In this document: piece by piece, positions 24,372 through 35,690 of the stretch
Position numbering within the stretch: the stretch's first letter is position 1
Layout: each line of letters begins with the position of its first letter
Origin: Sinomonas cyclohexanicum
Lineage (GTDB): Bacteria > Actinomycetota > Actinomycetes > Actinomycetales > Micrococcaceae
Length of the DNA: 64,000 bases
Direction: 5' to 3'
NCBI RefSeq assembly: GCF_020886775.1
Contig: NZ_AP024525.1
Location: 2,170,001 to 2,234,000 of the forward strand
Notes under the pieces: model-generated
What the model was told of the DNA's origin: nothing
Database searches by the model: none
The model's input: only the letters and a program-made list of their open reading frames with translations
Program-made: the position numbers and the translations under genes

Positions 24372-26091
24372 TTGGCGGTGTCCTTACGGTCGGCGGCGGT
24401 GACGGCTGCGGCCGCTCCTGCGTGCTGCACGGCACCAACGGACGAGAGTTCAGGGTGGTGCAGGTCCAGAGCCGGACGCTCGGAGCGGATGCGCGGGAGC
24501 GACGTGAAGTTGTGGCGCGGCGGCGGGCAGGACGTGGCCCACTCGAGGGATCCACCGAAGCCCCAGGGATCATCCACCATGACCTTCTTGCCGCTGCGCG
24601 CCGTGATGTAGACGTTCCAGAAGAACGGGATCATCGAGGCGCCAAGGACGAACGAGAAGATCGTGGAGAACTGGTTCATCCACTCGAAGTTGTCCTGCGG
24701 GAGATAGTCGGCGTAGCGGCGCGGCATGCCCATGACACCCAGCCAGTGCTGGATCAGGAAGGTGCCGTGGAAGCCGATGAGCAGGAGCCAGAAGTGGATC
24801 TTGCCGAGGCGCTCGTTGAGCATCTTGCCCGTCCACTTCGGCCACCAGAAGTAGAAGCCGGCGAACATCGCGAAGACGACCGTACCGAAGACCACGTAGT
24901 GGAAGTGCGCCACGACGAAGTAGGTGTCCGAGACGTGGAAGTCCAGCGGCGGGGAGGCCAGGATGATCCCGGTCAGACCGCCGAAGAGGAAGGTGATGAG
25001 GAAGCCGATGCTCCAGAGCATGGGGGTCTCGAAGGTCAGCGACCCCCGCCACATGGTGCCGATCCAGTTGAAGAACTTCACGCCGGTCGGGACGGCGATG
25101 AGCATCGTCATGAAGGAGAAGAACGGCAGGAGCACCGCACCGGTGACGTACATGTGGTGAGCCCACACGCTCACGGAGAGCGCGGCGATCGAGATGGTGG
25201 CGAACACGAGGCCCTTGTAGCCGAAGATCGGCTTGCGGCTGAAGACCGGGAAGATCTCCGACACGATGCCGAAGAACGGCAGGGCGATGATGTACACCTC
25301 GGGGTGGCCGAAGAACCAGAAGAGGTGCTGCCACAGGACGGCGCCACCGTTCTCGGGGTCGAAGATGTGTGCGCCGAAGCGGCGGTCCGCGCCGAGGCCG
25401 AACAGGGCGGCGGCGAGCGGGGGGAAGGCCATCAGGACGAGGATCGAGGTGATGAACACGTTCCACGTGAAGATCGGCATGCGCCACATGGTCATGCCCG
25501 GGGCGCGCATGCAGATGACCGTCGTGATGAAGTTGACCGCGCCGAGGATCGTGCCGAAGCCCGAGAGGGCCAGGCCGAAGACCCAGAGGTCACCGCCGAC
25601 ACCGGGCGTGAACGTCGTGTTCGAGAGCGGTGCGTACGCGAACCAGCCGAACGAGGCGGCGCCCTGCGGCGTGATGAAGCCTGCGGTGGCGATGGTGGAG
25701 CCGAACAGGAAGAACCAGAAGGCCAGTGCGTTCAGACGAGGGAACGCGACGTCCGGCGCGCCGATCTGAAGCGGCATGATCACGTTCGTGAAGCCGGCGA
25801 AGAGCGGCGTCCGAACATGAGGAGCATGATCGTGCCGTGCATCGTGAAGAGCTGGTTGTACTGCTCCTTGGTCTGCAGGATCTGCATCCCCGGCTCGAAG
25901 AGCTCAGCACGGATGAGCAGGGCCATCACGCCGCCGAGGCAGAAGAAGATGAACGAGGCGATCAGGTACATGTACCCGATGGTCTTGTGGTCGGTGGAGG
26001 TGATCCAGTTGACGACGATGCGCCCCTTGGACTTCGGCACCACCGGTGCGCTCACGGCGCCGGCTGAGGGTGACTGTGTATAGGTAGCCAT
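24368..26091 (-). pseudogene. ctaD: Cytochrome c oxidase subunit I, with a single-base frameshift as read
   Basis: Two overlapping frames together make a full CtaD. The first (26091 to about 25812) starts [11 protein letters not shown], contains [15 protein letters not shown] and reaches [12 protein letters not shown]. The second continues [22 protein letters not shown] to the normal C-terminus. It carries all haem/CuB ligands: [20 protein letters not shown] and VVAHFHYV. Expected bases GGCACGCCG read GGACGCCG, so one base is missing after position 25810. CtaD is the catalytic core of the aa3 oxidase and is coupled to ctaF. Because the rest is perfectly conserved, a sequencing error is as likely as a true mutation. 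Confidence 0.9.
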
Positions 26092-26097
26092 GGTCCC

Positions 26098-26955
26098 CTA
26101 CTTCTGGTTCTGGTTCGGGTTGCGGTCGTACTTCGTATCCAGCAGCCCCTTGTCGAGGCCCGCGAGGTGCGCCTGGAACTCAGCCTCGGAGACGACCTTC
26201 ACGCGGAAGAGCATCTCGGAGTGGTACTCACCGCAGAGCTCGGCGCACTTGCCGTCGTACGTGCCTTCCTTCTGCGGGGTGAAGTACATGTAGTTGGGCT
26301 TGTTCGGGATCATGTCGCGCTTCTGCATGAAGGCCGGAACCCAGAACGAGTGGATCACGTCGCGGGACGTCAGCTCGACCGTGACGGACTTGTTCACCGG
26401 GAGGTAGAGCGTCGGGAGCGTGTTGAGGTCGATGGCCTGGCCCGTCAGCTGCGCCTGCACACCGGCCTCGTGGACGTCGTCCTTGACGATGCCGCCCTGC
26501 TTGTAGTTGAAGTCCCAGGACCACTGCTTGCCGACCACGTTGACGGTCACGTCCGGGTTCGTGTTCGGGTTGTCGATGGCGCGCTGGTCGCGGTCCGTGA
26601 AGTAGAAGAACGTGAAGACGAGGAACAGCGGGATCGCCGTGTAGAAGATCTCGATCGGCAGGTTGTAGCTGATCTGGCGCGGGAAGCCTGTGGTCCCCTT
26701 GCGGCGCCTGTAGGCAACGATGCACCACAGCATCAGTCCCCACGTGATGACGCCGACGATCACGACCGCAATCCACGAGTTCACCCAGAGATCCATGATG
26801 ATCGGGGTATTGCTCGTGGTGTTCCTATCGCCAGGCAGCCAGCCTCGCTCTACCTCGGATGAACATCCAGACAGAGCGAGCGCACCGACCACGGCTGCTG
26901 CCGAGGCCGTGATGATGCGAGTTCGCTGGCTGCTGGTTCGGTTCTGCGACCTCAC
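26098..26955 (-). CDS. ctaC: Cytochrome c oxidase subunit II
   Basis: A 285-residue lipoprotein. The signal peptide ends in the lipobox ALSGC (Cys about 31). Two membrane helices follow (about 58-82 and 100-122), then the cupredoxin domain with the CuA ligands CAELCGEYHSEM and an upstream HSFWVPAF. It receives electrons from QcrC. The start is GTG. It is first in the operon ctaC-ctaD-ctaF, 6 nt before ctaD. The 210-bp upstream region contains an AT-rich patch at 27030-27065 that probably holds the promoter. Confidence 0.95.
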   Translation of the reverse strand: MRSQNRTSSQRTRIITASAAAVVGALALSGCSSEVERGWLPGDRNTTSNTPIIMDLWVNSWIAVVIVGVITWGLMLWCIVAYRRRKGTTGFPRQISYNLPIEIFYTAIPLFLVFTFFYFTDRDQRAIDNPNTNPDVTVNVVGKQWSWDFNYKQGGIVKDDVHEAGVQAQLTGQAIDLNTLPTLYLPVNKSVTVELTSRDVIHSFWVPAFMQKRDMIPNKPNYMYFTPQKEGTYDGKCAELCGEYHSEMLFRVKVVSEAEFQAHLAGLDKGLLDTKYDRNPNQNQK

Positions 26956-27168
26956 AGACGGCCCTTCCTCTTGGTGCGTCTCTCCGGTGGCGGCACGGCA
27001 GGCGAGCTCCCGCGCGTGGAACCGGGCGACATAGTTTTACTACTCGGTGTAGAGCTTACAGCTATCCCGAGCCAATCTCCCACATGTTCCGCATACGCGT
27101 CGGCCGCGCCTCGCACTGGACTTTTAGGGGTCCTGTTCGAGGCGCGGCCGCGGCCGAGAACGCTCGGA

Positions 27169-27534
27169 TCAGTGGAAGGAATCACCACACGCGCAAGACC
27201 CCTGGGCATTGGGGTTGTCGATGGTGAAGCCCTGCTTCGAAATGCTGTCCTCGAAGTCGATTGTGGCGCCCGCGAGATACGGCACGCTCATCTTGTCGAC
27301 GATGACCTCGACGCCGTCGAAGTCACGCACGGCATCCCCGTCGAGAATGCGCTCGTCGAAGTACAGCTGGTAGATGAGTCCCGAGCAGCCGCCAGGCTGG
27401 ACGGAGACGCGCAGACGGAGGTCGGTGCGGCCCTCCTGCTCGAGGAGGCTGCGGACCTTGCCCGCCGCGACGTCGGTCAGCTTCACCTCATGCGAGGCGA
27501 GCGCCTCGGCCGGCTCATTGATTGCAGTGCTCAT
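27169..27534 (-). CDS. erpA: ErpA/HesB-type iron-sulfur cluster insertion protein
   Basis: A 121-residue A-type carrier. The three cluster ligands are the Cys of QPGGCSGL and the two of GSCACGDSF at the C-terminus. KVRSLLEQEG and FDGVEVIVDKMSVPYLAGATIDF complete the fold. A-type carriers deliver Fe-S clusters to target proteins. In actinobacteria this gene is regularly found next to the cytochrome oxidase operon, as here. The ATG at 27534 has AGAAGG 8 nt upstream. Confidence 0.9.
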   Translation of the reverse strand: MSTAINEPAEALASHEVKLTDVAAGKVRSLLEQEGRTDLRLRVSVQPGGCSGLIYQLYFDERILDGDAVRDFDGVEVIVDKMSVPYLAGATIDFEDSISKQGFTIDNPNAQGSCACGDSFH

Positions 27535-27641
27535 TCCATACCTTCTCTCGCGCCCGGCGGAAGGCCCCGCCAAGTCTCATGTGGCCTTCTATCCATGCTA
27601 CGACCCACGGGTCGCGGGCTGCCAACCCCTTGAGTGGCACT

Positions 27642-29057
27642 TCACACGCGCTCGGTCGGTTCCCTGTGCAGGGCCGCCAGGAGGAGGGCCTCCGCGACGA
27701 TGCACTTCTCGAAGTCGCCGAGATGCAGGGACTCGTTGGCGCTGTGCGCCCGGGAATCGGGATCTTCCACGCCCGTGATGAGTACCTCGGCGTCGGGGAA
27801 GACCTCCTTGAGGTCCGCAATGAACGGGATCGAGCCACCCATGCCGGTGCGCGCGGCAGGGGTCCCCCACGACTCGCCGAGTGCCCACAGCACGGTCTGT
27901 GCAGCAGCCGAGTGCATGTCGGCCCGGTAGGCGCTCCCCTTCTCCTTGGGGGTGAACGTCAGGTGCGCGCCGAACGGGACGTGCGCCTCCAGATGCTCCC
28001 TGAGCGCGTCCATCGCCGCGTCGGGGTCCTGCCCGGGGGCGAGCCTCAGGCTGAACTTGGCGCGCGCCCGGGCCTGGATGGTGTTCGAAGCGACGTCGAC
28101 CGAGGGCACATCGATGCCGATGATCGAGAGAGCCGGCTTCAGCCAGAGCCGCGAGGCGATGCTCCCGGTGCCGGCGAGCTGGACGCCGTCGAGGACGGCA
28201 GCGTCGCGGCGGAACTGCTCCTCGGGGTAGTCGAGATCGGCGTCGTCGTGGGCGATCAGCCCGGCGACGGCGACGTTGCCGTCGTCGTCGTGGAGCGTCG
28301 CGATGAGGCGGGCAAGAATGGTCGGCGCGTCCAGGATCGGGCCCCCGAACACCCCTGAATGGACCGAATGCCCGAGGACCGCAACCTCGAAGGTGCCGTC
28401 GGCGAGGCCGCGGAGGCTCGCGGTCAGCGCGGGCTGGCCCACGGCCCAGTTGCTCGAATCGGCCACCACGATCACATCTGCGGCGAGCTGATCGCGGTGG
28501 GCCTCGAGGAAGGCGCGGAACGAGGGCGAGCCGAACTCCTCCTCCCCCTCGATGAAGAGCGTGACACCCAGCCCGAAGCGGTCGCCGAGGACCTCGGACA
28601 CGGCGCGGAACGCGGCAAGGTGGACGAGCAGCCCCGCCTTGTCGTCCGCGCTCCCCCGCCCGTAGAGCCGGCCCCCGCGTTCGGTCGCCACGAAGGGCTC
28701 GGTGTCCCAGAGGGACGCATCGCCCGGCGGCTGCACATCGTGGTGCGCGTACAGCAGGACGGTCGGCTGGCCGGGGGCGGCGGGATGCCGGGCGACGACG
28801 GCCGGGCCTCCCGGGGTGCCGTCCGGCCGCGGTGCGCGGAGGACCTGGGCCTCCGTGATGCCCGCCTCGCGCACGAGCCTGTGGACTTCAGCGGCGCTGC
28901 GCTCGAGCTCTTCCGGTGGGAAGGAGGGCCACGCGATGCCGGGCACCGCGACGAGGGACGCGAGCTCGGCCACGGTCTGCGGGAAGCGGGCGGACACCGC
29001 CGCGCGGAGGGCCGCGATGTCGGCGTCGGGGACGCTCTGGGGGGTTTGTGAAGGCAT
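27642..29057 (-). CDS. M20 family dipeptidase/carboxypeptidase
   Basis: A 471-residue zinc peptidase. The two-metal site is visible: LLYAHHDVQPPG (His, Asp), YGRGSADDKAG (bridging Asp), FIEGEEEFGSP (catalytic Glu and metal Glu), VVADSSNW and, near the end, SANESLHLGDF (last His). Between lies the dimerisation domain with VLGHSVHSGVFGG. The layout fits cytosolic M20 peptidases that cleave dipeptides. ATG at 29057; the frame is open upstream but without family sequence. Confidence 0.88.
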   Translation of the reverse strand: MPSQTPQSVPDADIAALRAAVSARFPQTVAELASLVAVPGIAWPSFPPEELERSAAEVHRLVREAGITEAQVLRAPRPDGTPGGPAVVARHPAAPGQPTVLLYAHHDVQPPGDASLWDTEPFVATERGGRLYGRGSADDKAGLLVHLAAFRAVSEVLGDRFGLGVTLFIEGEEEFGSPSFRAFLEAHRDQLAADVIVVADSSNWAVGQPALTASLRGLADGTFEVAVLGHSVHSGVFGGPILDAPTILARLIATLHDDDGNVAVAGLIAHDDADLDYPEEQFRRDAAVLDGVQLAGTGSIASRLWLKPALSIIGIDVPSVDVASNTIQARARAKFSLRLAPGQDPDAAMDALREHLEAHVPFGAHLTFTPKEKGSAYRADMHSAAAQTVLWALGESWGTPAARTGMGGSIPFIADLKEVFPDAEVLITGVEDPDSRAHSANESLHLGDFEKCIVAEALLLAALHREPTERV

Positions 29058-29149
29058 GGCTTCACAGTACAAGCGCGGCGCGGGGGCATCAATGCACGGA
29101 GGGCGGATGCTGGGGCCAGCGACTTCCATGCTGCCGGTATCCTTGAGGC

Positions 29150-29734
29150 GTGTTTGGACGTAAGAACGAGCCCGCCGCCGAGAGCCCCGGGCAGCCCGCC
29201 GAGCCCGATGCCCCCCTTGCGGGCAAGGGTGCCCCCACTCCGAGGCGCAAGGACCAGGAGGCTGCCCGCAGGCGCCCTCTGGTGCCGGTCGACCGGAAGG
29301 CCTCGAAGGTCGCCGAGCGCCAGGCGGCCGCCGAGGAGCGCCAACGGGTCCGCCGCGCCCTCGAGACCGGCGACGAGCGGCACATGCCGTTCAAGGACAG
29401 GGGCCCACAGAAGCGGTACGCGCGTGACTTCGTCGACTCACGTTTCAACCTCGGCGAGTACCTCATGTTCGCCGCGCTCGCCTTCGTGGTGATCTCGTTC
29501 ATCGTCCCCCAGGCCGCCCAGGCGCAGGTCTACATCCTCGGAGCCTTCTGGATCGTCTTCATCCTCGTCTTCGCGGACACCTTCTGGCTCTCCCGCCAGC
29601 TCAAGAAGAGGCTCACTGCGAAGTTCGGCGAGGTGGAGCGCGGCACCGTCTGGTACGGGAGCATGCGCGCGCTCCAGTTCCGCCCCCTCCGGCTGCCCAA
29701 GGCGCTCGTCAAGCGGGGCCAGCACCCGAGCTGA
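29150..29734 (+). CDS. DUF3043 family membrane protein
   Basis: A 194-residue protein. A long charged N-terminus (rich in Arg, Glu and Ala; RKASKVAERQAAAEERQRVR looks coiled-coil) is followed by PFKDRGPQKRYARDFVDSR, the DUF3043 signature. Two membrane helices (FAALAFVVISFI and ILGAFWIVFILVFADTFWL) and a basic tail complete it. The function is unknown; the family is restricted to actinobacteria. Divergent from the peptidase gene, GTG start. Confidence 0.85.
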   Translation: MFGRKNEPAAESPGQPAEPDAPLAGKGAPTPRRKDQEAARRRPLVPVDRKASKVAERQAAAEERQRVRRALETGDERHMPFKDRGPQKRYARDFVDSRFNLGEYLMFAALAFVVISFIVPQAAQAQVYILGAFWIVFILVFADTFWLSRQLKKRLTAKFGEVERGTVWYGSMRALQFRPLRLPKALVKRGQHPS

Positions 29735-29780
29735 TGAGCTGCACCAGCTGAGGTCCGCCAACAGCCCGACCACGCGACGC

Positions 29781-29818
29781 ACGACGGCGCGGCACCCACC
29801 CGGGTGCCGCGCCGTCGT
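29781..29818. terminator. Bidirectional terminator between the DUF3043 gene and pyrD
   Basis: A perfect 17-bp stem (29781-29797 with 29802-29818) with a 4-nt loop lies between two convergent genes. Confidence 0.85.
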
Positions 29819-29842
29819 CGTCCGTACGGGAAGTGGGCTGCG

Positions 29843-30925
29843 TCAGCGCGCGGATGCCACCGGCGTGCGCGCGCCCAGGCCCCTGTTGATCGATGCTGCC
29901 CAGAACGGGCCCTCGTAGAGGAACGCGGTGTAGCCCTGGACAAGGGTGGCGCCCGCGGCGAGACGCTCGCGGACGTCCTCGGCGGTCTCGACGCCGCCGA
30001 CCGCCACGAGGGCGAGCCGGTCCCCGACCGCGGCCCGCAGCCGTGTCAGCACCTCGAGCGAGCGTGCCTTCAGCGGTGCGCCGGAGAGCCCCCCGGCCCC
30101 GGCCGCCTCGACCTTCTGTGCCGGGCTGGCGAGGCCCTCGCGCGCAATCGTGGTGTTGGTGGCGATGATCCCGTCCAGTCCGAGGTCGAGAGCGAGCCGC
30201 GCGACGTCGTCGACGTCCTCGTCGGAGAGGTCGGGGGCGATCTTGACCAGGAGCGGCACGCGGCGTCCGGCCGCTGCGGTGGACTCCTCACGCACGGCGG
30301 CCAGCAGCGGGCGGAGGGACTCCACGCTCTGCAGGAGCCGCAGCCCCGGCGTGTTGGGCGAGCTGACGTTCACGACGAGGTAGTCGGCCACGGGGGCGAG
30401 CTCGCGCGCGCTCACGCGGTAGTCCTCCACGGCATCCTCGAGCTCAACTGCCTTGGTCTTGCCGATGTTCACGCCGATGATCGGGCGGGTTGACCCGTAC
30501 CGCGCCTCGAGGGCCGTGCGGGCAGCGGCGATGCGCGGTGCGACGGCATGGGCGCCGTCGTTGTTGAAGCCCATGCGGTTCACCACGGCGCGGTCCTCGA
30601 TGAGCCTGAAGAGGCGAGGCTTCGGGTTGCCGGGCTGCGCCTGGCCGGTGATCGTGCCCACCTCGACGTGGCCGAAGCCGAGCTCGGCGAGGGCCTCGAT
30701 GCCGCGCCCCTCCTTGTCGAATCCGGCGGCGAGCCCGAACGGCGAGGGGAACGTCAGGCCGAATGCCTCGGTGCGGAGCGCGGGCGCCGGAGCCGTGAAG
30801 CGCTCGAGCGCCTTGCCGAGCCCGCACGCGTGCACCGCGCGGATGGCTCCGAATCCGATGCGGTGGGCGCGTTCGGCGTCCATCCACGAGAAGGCAGCAC
30901 GGAAGAAGAGGGGGTAGAAGCGCAT
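29843..30925 (-). CDS. pyrD: Dihydroorotate dehydrogenase, quinone type (class 2)
   Basis: A 360-residue membrane-associated FMN enzyme of pyrimidine synthesis. The N-terminal helices ([20 protein letters not shown]) are the class 2 quinone-binding extension. Motifs include [53 protein letters not shown] (catalytic Ser region) and [13 protein letters not shown] for FMN phosphate. Length is normal. It is divergent from the hydrolase gene at 31005. Confidence 0.95.
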   Translation of the reverse strand: MRFYPLFFRAAFSWMDAERAHRIGFGAIRAVHACGLGKALERFTAPAPALRTEAFGLTFPSPFGLAAGFDKEGRGIEALAELGFGHVEVGTITGQAQPGNPKPRLFRLIEDRAVVNRMGFNNDGAHAVAPRIAAARTALEARYGSTRPIIGVNIGKTKAVELEDAVEDYRVSARELAPVADYLVVNVSSPNTPGLRLLQSVESLRPLLAAVREESTAAAGRRVPLLVKIAPDLSDEDVDDVARLALDLGLDGIIATNTTIAREGLASPAQKVEAAGAGGLSGAPLKARSLEVLTRLRAAVGDRLALVAVGGVETAEDVRERLAAGATLVQGYTAFLYEGPFWAASINRGLGARTPVASAR

Positions 30926-31004
30926 GGGACTAGTGTCCCATGACGTGGTTCCCTACTCTCGGAAGGGGATGCAGCCTCGACGGGAGGCACGGACGGGAGG
31001 CACC

Positions 31005-31976
31005 GTGGCGCTGGCATGGGAACCGGACTTCTTGGGCCGGGGCGTCGAGTCCGCGACGCTCGGGCGGGGACGGCACGGCGCGCTCGGCACGCTGATCCGG
31101 TACAACCCCCATGCGGACACCGCGCACGACGCCGGCCTCGCCGCCGGCGGCGCGCAGCCCACCGGCGCGCTGCTGTACGTCCACGGATGGAGCGACTACT
31201 TCTTCAACCTCGAGCTGGGGCACTTCGCCGCCGCGCGGGGGTACCGCTTCTACGCGCTCGACCTTCCGGAGCACGGCCGCAGCATGGCCTCCGGGGAGAT
31301 GCCCGGGTTCGTCGGCTCCGCAGAGCACTACTTGGAGAGCGTCGGCGCGGCGGTCGCGGCCGTGCGCGAGGAGTCCGGGGCAGTGCCCGTCCTCATGGGC
31401 CACTCGACTGGCGGCCTGACGGCGGCGCTGTACGCCCAGCGCGCCCCGACGGAGCTCACCGCGGTGGTGCTCAGCAGCCCGTGGCTCGTGGCGCATGGCG
31501 GCGCGGTGGCGGGCCGTGTGCTCGAGGCCGCGCTCCGGCCGGCCTCGGCTCGATGGCCCAGGCAGAGGCTCCCGCTGCCGTCGCGGGGCTACTTCTGGAG
31601 GGCCGTCGCCAAGGAAGCGGGCGGCGAGTGGGTGCTGCGCGAGGACCTGCGCCCGCGCAACGCGTTCCCCGTCCGGGTCGGCTGGCTCCACGGGGTCCTC
31701 GAAGGGCAGCGGATGCTGCGGGCCGGGCCCCGGCTCAAGCTGCCGGTGCTGCTCATGGCGTCGACGACCTCGGACATCGGGCCTGTTTGGCGCGAGAGCA
31801 TGCGCGAGAGCGACGCCGTCCTGTCCATCGCCCCGATGCGGCGTGCCGCGGCGGAGATCTGCGAGCACCTCGACGAGGTGCTCGTGGAGGGAGGGCTGCA
31901 CGATGTGCTGCTCTCGCCCGCAGCCGTCCGGAATGAGGCCTACGGCAGGCTGGGTCGCTGGCTCGATGCGCTCTGA
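31005..31976 (+). CDS. Alpha/beta hydrolase, monoacylglycerol-lipase-like
   Basis: A 323-residue hydrolase. The nucleophile elbow [11 protein letters not shown] is preceded by [11 protein letters not shown] (oxyanion-hole strand) and [12 protein letters not shown]. The acid and His are probably in ASTTSDIG and [10 protein letters not shown]. The pattern fits Hydrolase_4 lysophospholipases or monoglyceride lipases; the substrate is unknown. The GTG at 31005 has GGGAGG upstream; an ATG at 30969 is possible. Its 3' end overlaps the convergent uppS gene by 37 bp. Confidence 0.8.
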   Translation: MALAWEPDFLGRGVESATLGRGRHGALGTLIRYNPHADTAHDAGLAAGGAQPTGALLYVHGWSDYFFNLELGHFAAARGYRFYALDLPEHGRSMASGEMPGFVGSAEHYLESVGAAVAAVREESGAVPVLMGHSTGGLTAALYAQRAPTELTAVVLSSPWLVAHGGAVAGRVLEAALRPASARWPRQRLPLPSRGYFWRAVAKEAGGEWVLREDLRPRNAFPVRVGWLHGVLEGQRMLRAGPRLKLPVLLMASTTSDIGPVWRESMRESDAVLSIAPMRRAAAEICEHLDEVLVEGGLHDVLLSPAAVRNEAYGRLGRWLDAL

Positions 31977-32806
31977 TCCACCGCACCTCCGTACCTGCGG
32001 TCCCGTCTGGCGTAGATCTCCACCGCCTCCCACAGCGTGCGCCGGTCCACGTCCGGCCACAGGGTGTCGAGGAACACCATCTCGGCGTACGCGGACTGCC
32101 AGAGGAGGAAGTTGCTCAGCCGCTGCTCGCCGGAGCTGCGGAGGAACAGGTCCACGTCCGGCAGGTCGGGCTCGTCGAGGTACTGCTGGACCGTCTTCTC
32201 GCCCACGCTGCGGGCGCTGAGGCGTCCCGCCTCGACGTCCCGCGCGATGGCGGCGACGGCGTCGGCGATCTCCGCGCGGCCGCCGTAGTTGACGCACATG
32301 GTCAGGTGGCAGACGGTGTTGTCGCGCGTGTACTCCTCCGCCTCCTCGAGCTCCTTGATCACCGAGGTCCACAGCTTGGGACGCCGCCCGGCCCACCGGA
32401 TACGCACGCCCCACGAGTCGAGGGTGTTCCGCTGGCGTCGGAGCACGTCCTTGTTGAAGCCCATGAGGAACCGGATCTCCTCGGGCGAGCGCTTCCAGTT
32501 CTCCGTGGAGAATGCGTACACCGAGACATACTCGATGCCGAGCTCGATCGCGCCCGCCATGACGTCCAGGAGCGCGGGCTCCCCGGCCTTGTGGCCCTCG
32601 ATCCGCGGGAGCCCACGCTGGTTGGCCCACCGGCCATTGCCGTCCATGACGATCGCCACGTGCCGGGGCACGAACTCGCGCGGGATGCTCGGCGCGGTGG
32701 CACCCGACGGGTGCGGGAAGGGGGCGATCGGGGCTGGGCGGCCGGATCGGGCGCGGCCGTCGGCCCGCAGGCTGCGGGGGGATGTGGGTGTCACGGAGAG
32801 GGTCAC
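31940..32806 (-). CDS. uppS: Isoprenyl transferase (undecaprenyl diphosphate synthase family)
   Basis: A 288-residue cis-prenyltransferase. The pyrophosphate-binding signature [17 protein letters not shown] (about 49-65) and [16 protein letters not shown] are intact. [20 protein letters not shown] and [11 protein letters not shown] complete the family pattern. It makes the polyprenyl carrier lipid for cell-wall synthesis. The Pro/Arg-rich N-terminus (about 45 residues) is an extension common in actinobacteria. GTG start; it follows recO after 33 nt, so the two probably share a transcript. Confidence 0.93.
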   Translation of the reverse strand: MTLSVTPTSPRSLRADGRARSGRPAPIAPFPHPSGATAPSIPREFVPRHVAIVMDGNGRWANQRGLPRIEGHKAGEPALLDVMAGAIELGIEYVSVYAFSTENWKRSPEEIRFLMGFNKDVLRRQRNTLDSWGVRIRWAGRRPKLWTSVIKELEEAEEYTRDNTVCHLTMCVNYGGRAEIADAVAAIARDVEAGRLSARSVGEKTVQQYLDEPDLPDVDLFLRSSGEQRLSNFLLWQSAYAEMVFLDTLWPDVDRRTLWEAVEIYARRDRRYGGAVDQSASSQRPSLP

Positions 32807-32839
32807 CGTCCGGGGTCTGGGTGGGGTGTGGGTGGTCTG

Positions 32840-35543
<2,704 letters not shown>

Positions 35544-35566
35544 TCAGCACGGCGCTGGATCAGCGG

Positions 35567-35623
35567 CTAAGAGGCCCCGCCACGGCAGCTAAGAAGAAGC
35601 AGCGCGATGGGCACGAGAGCCAC
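35567..35623 (-). promoter_or_regulatory. leuL: Leucine-rich leader peptide of leuA (attenuator)
   Basis: About 110 nt upstream of leuA a short frame reads GTG GCT CTC GTG CCC ATC GCG CTG CTT CTT CTT and ends TAG at 35567-35569, encoding MALVPIALLLLSCRGGAS. Five Leu codons, four of them consecutive, mark it as a leucine-sensing leader. A -10-like TATCGT before the second GTG (35614) suggests a leaderless start there. Repeated CCGCCGCGG blocks between leader and leuA could form alternative hairpins; I see no T-run. Confidence 0.65.
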
Positions 35624-35690
35624 GATATCACCGCACGGCTGCGCTGGGCGCCCCGATGCCTAAGATGAAGCCACCAACCCAGGAGGCACC

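Noticed and set aside
29781-29818. Repeat-element (REP-like) interpretation of the strong palindromes
   Set aside because: Each large palindrome (17331, 22964, 29781, 33657, 52840, 60451) lies at gene ends and differs in sequence, fitting terminators rather than a dispersed repeat family.
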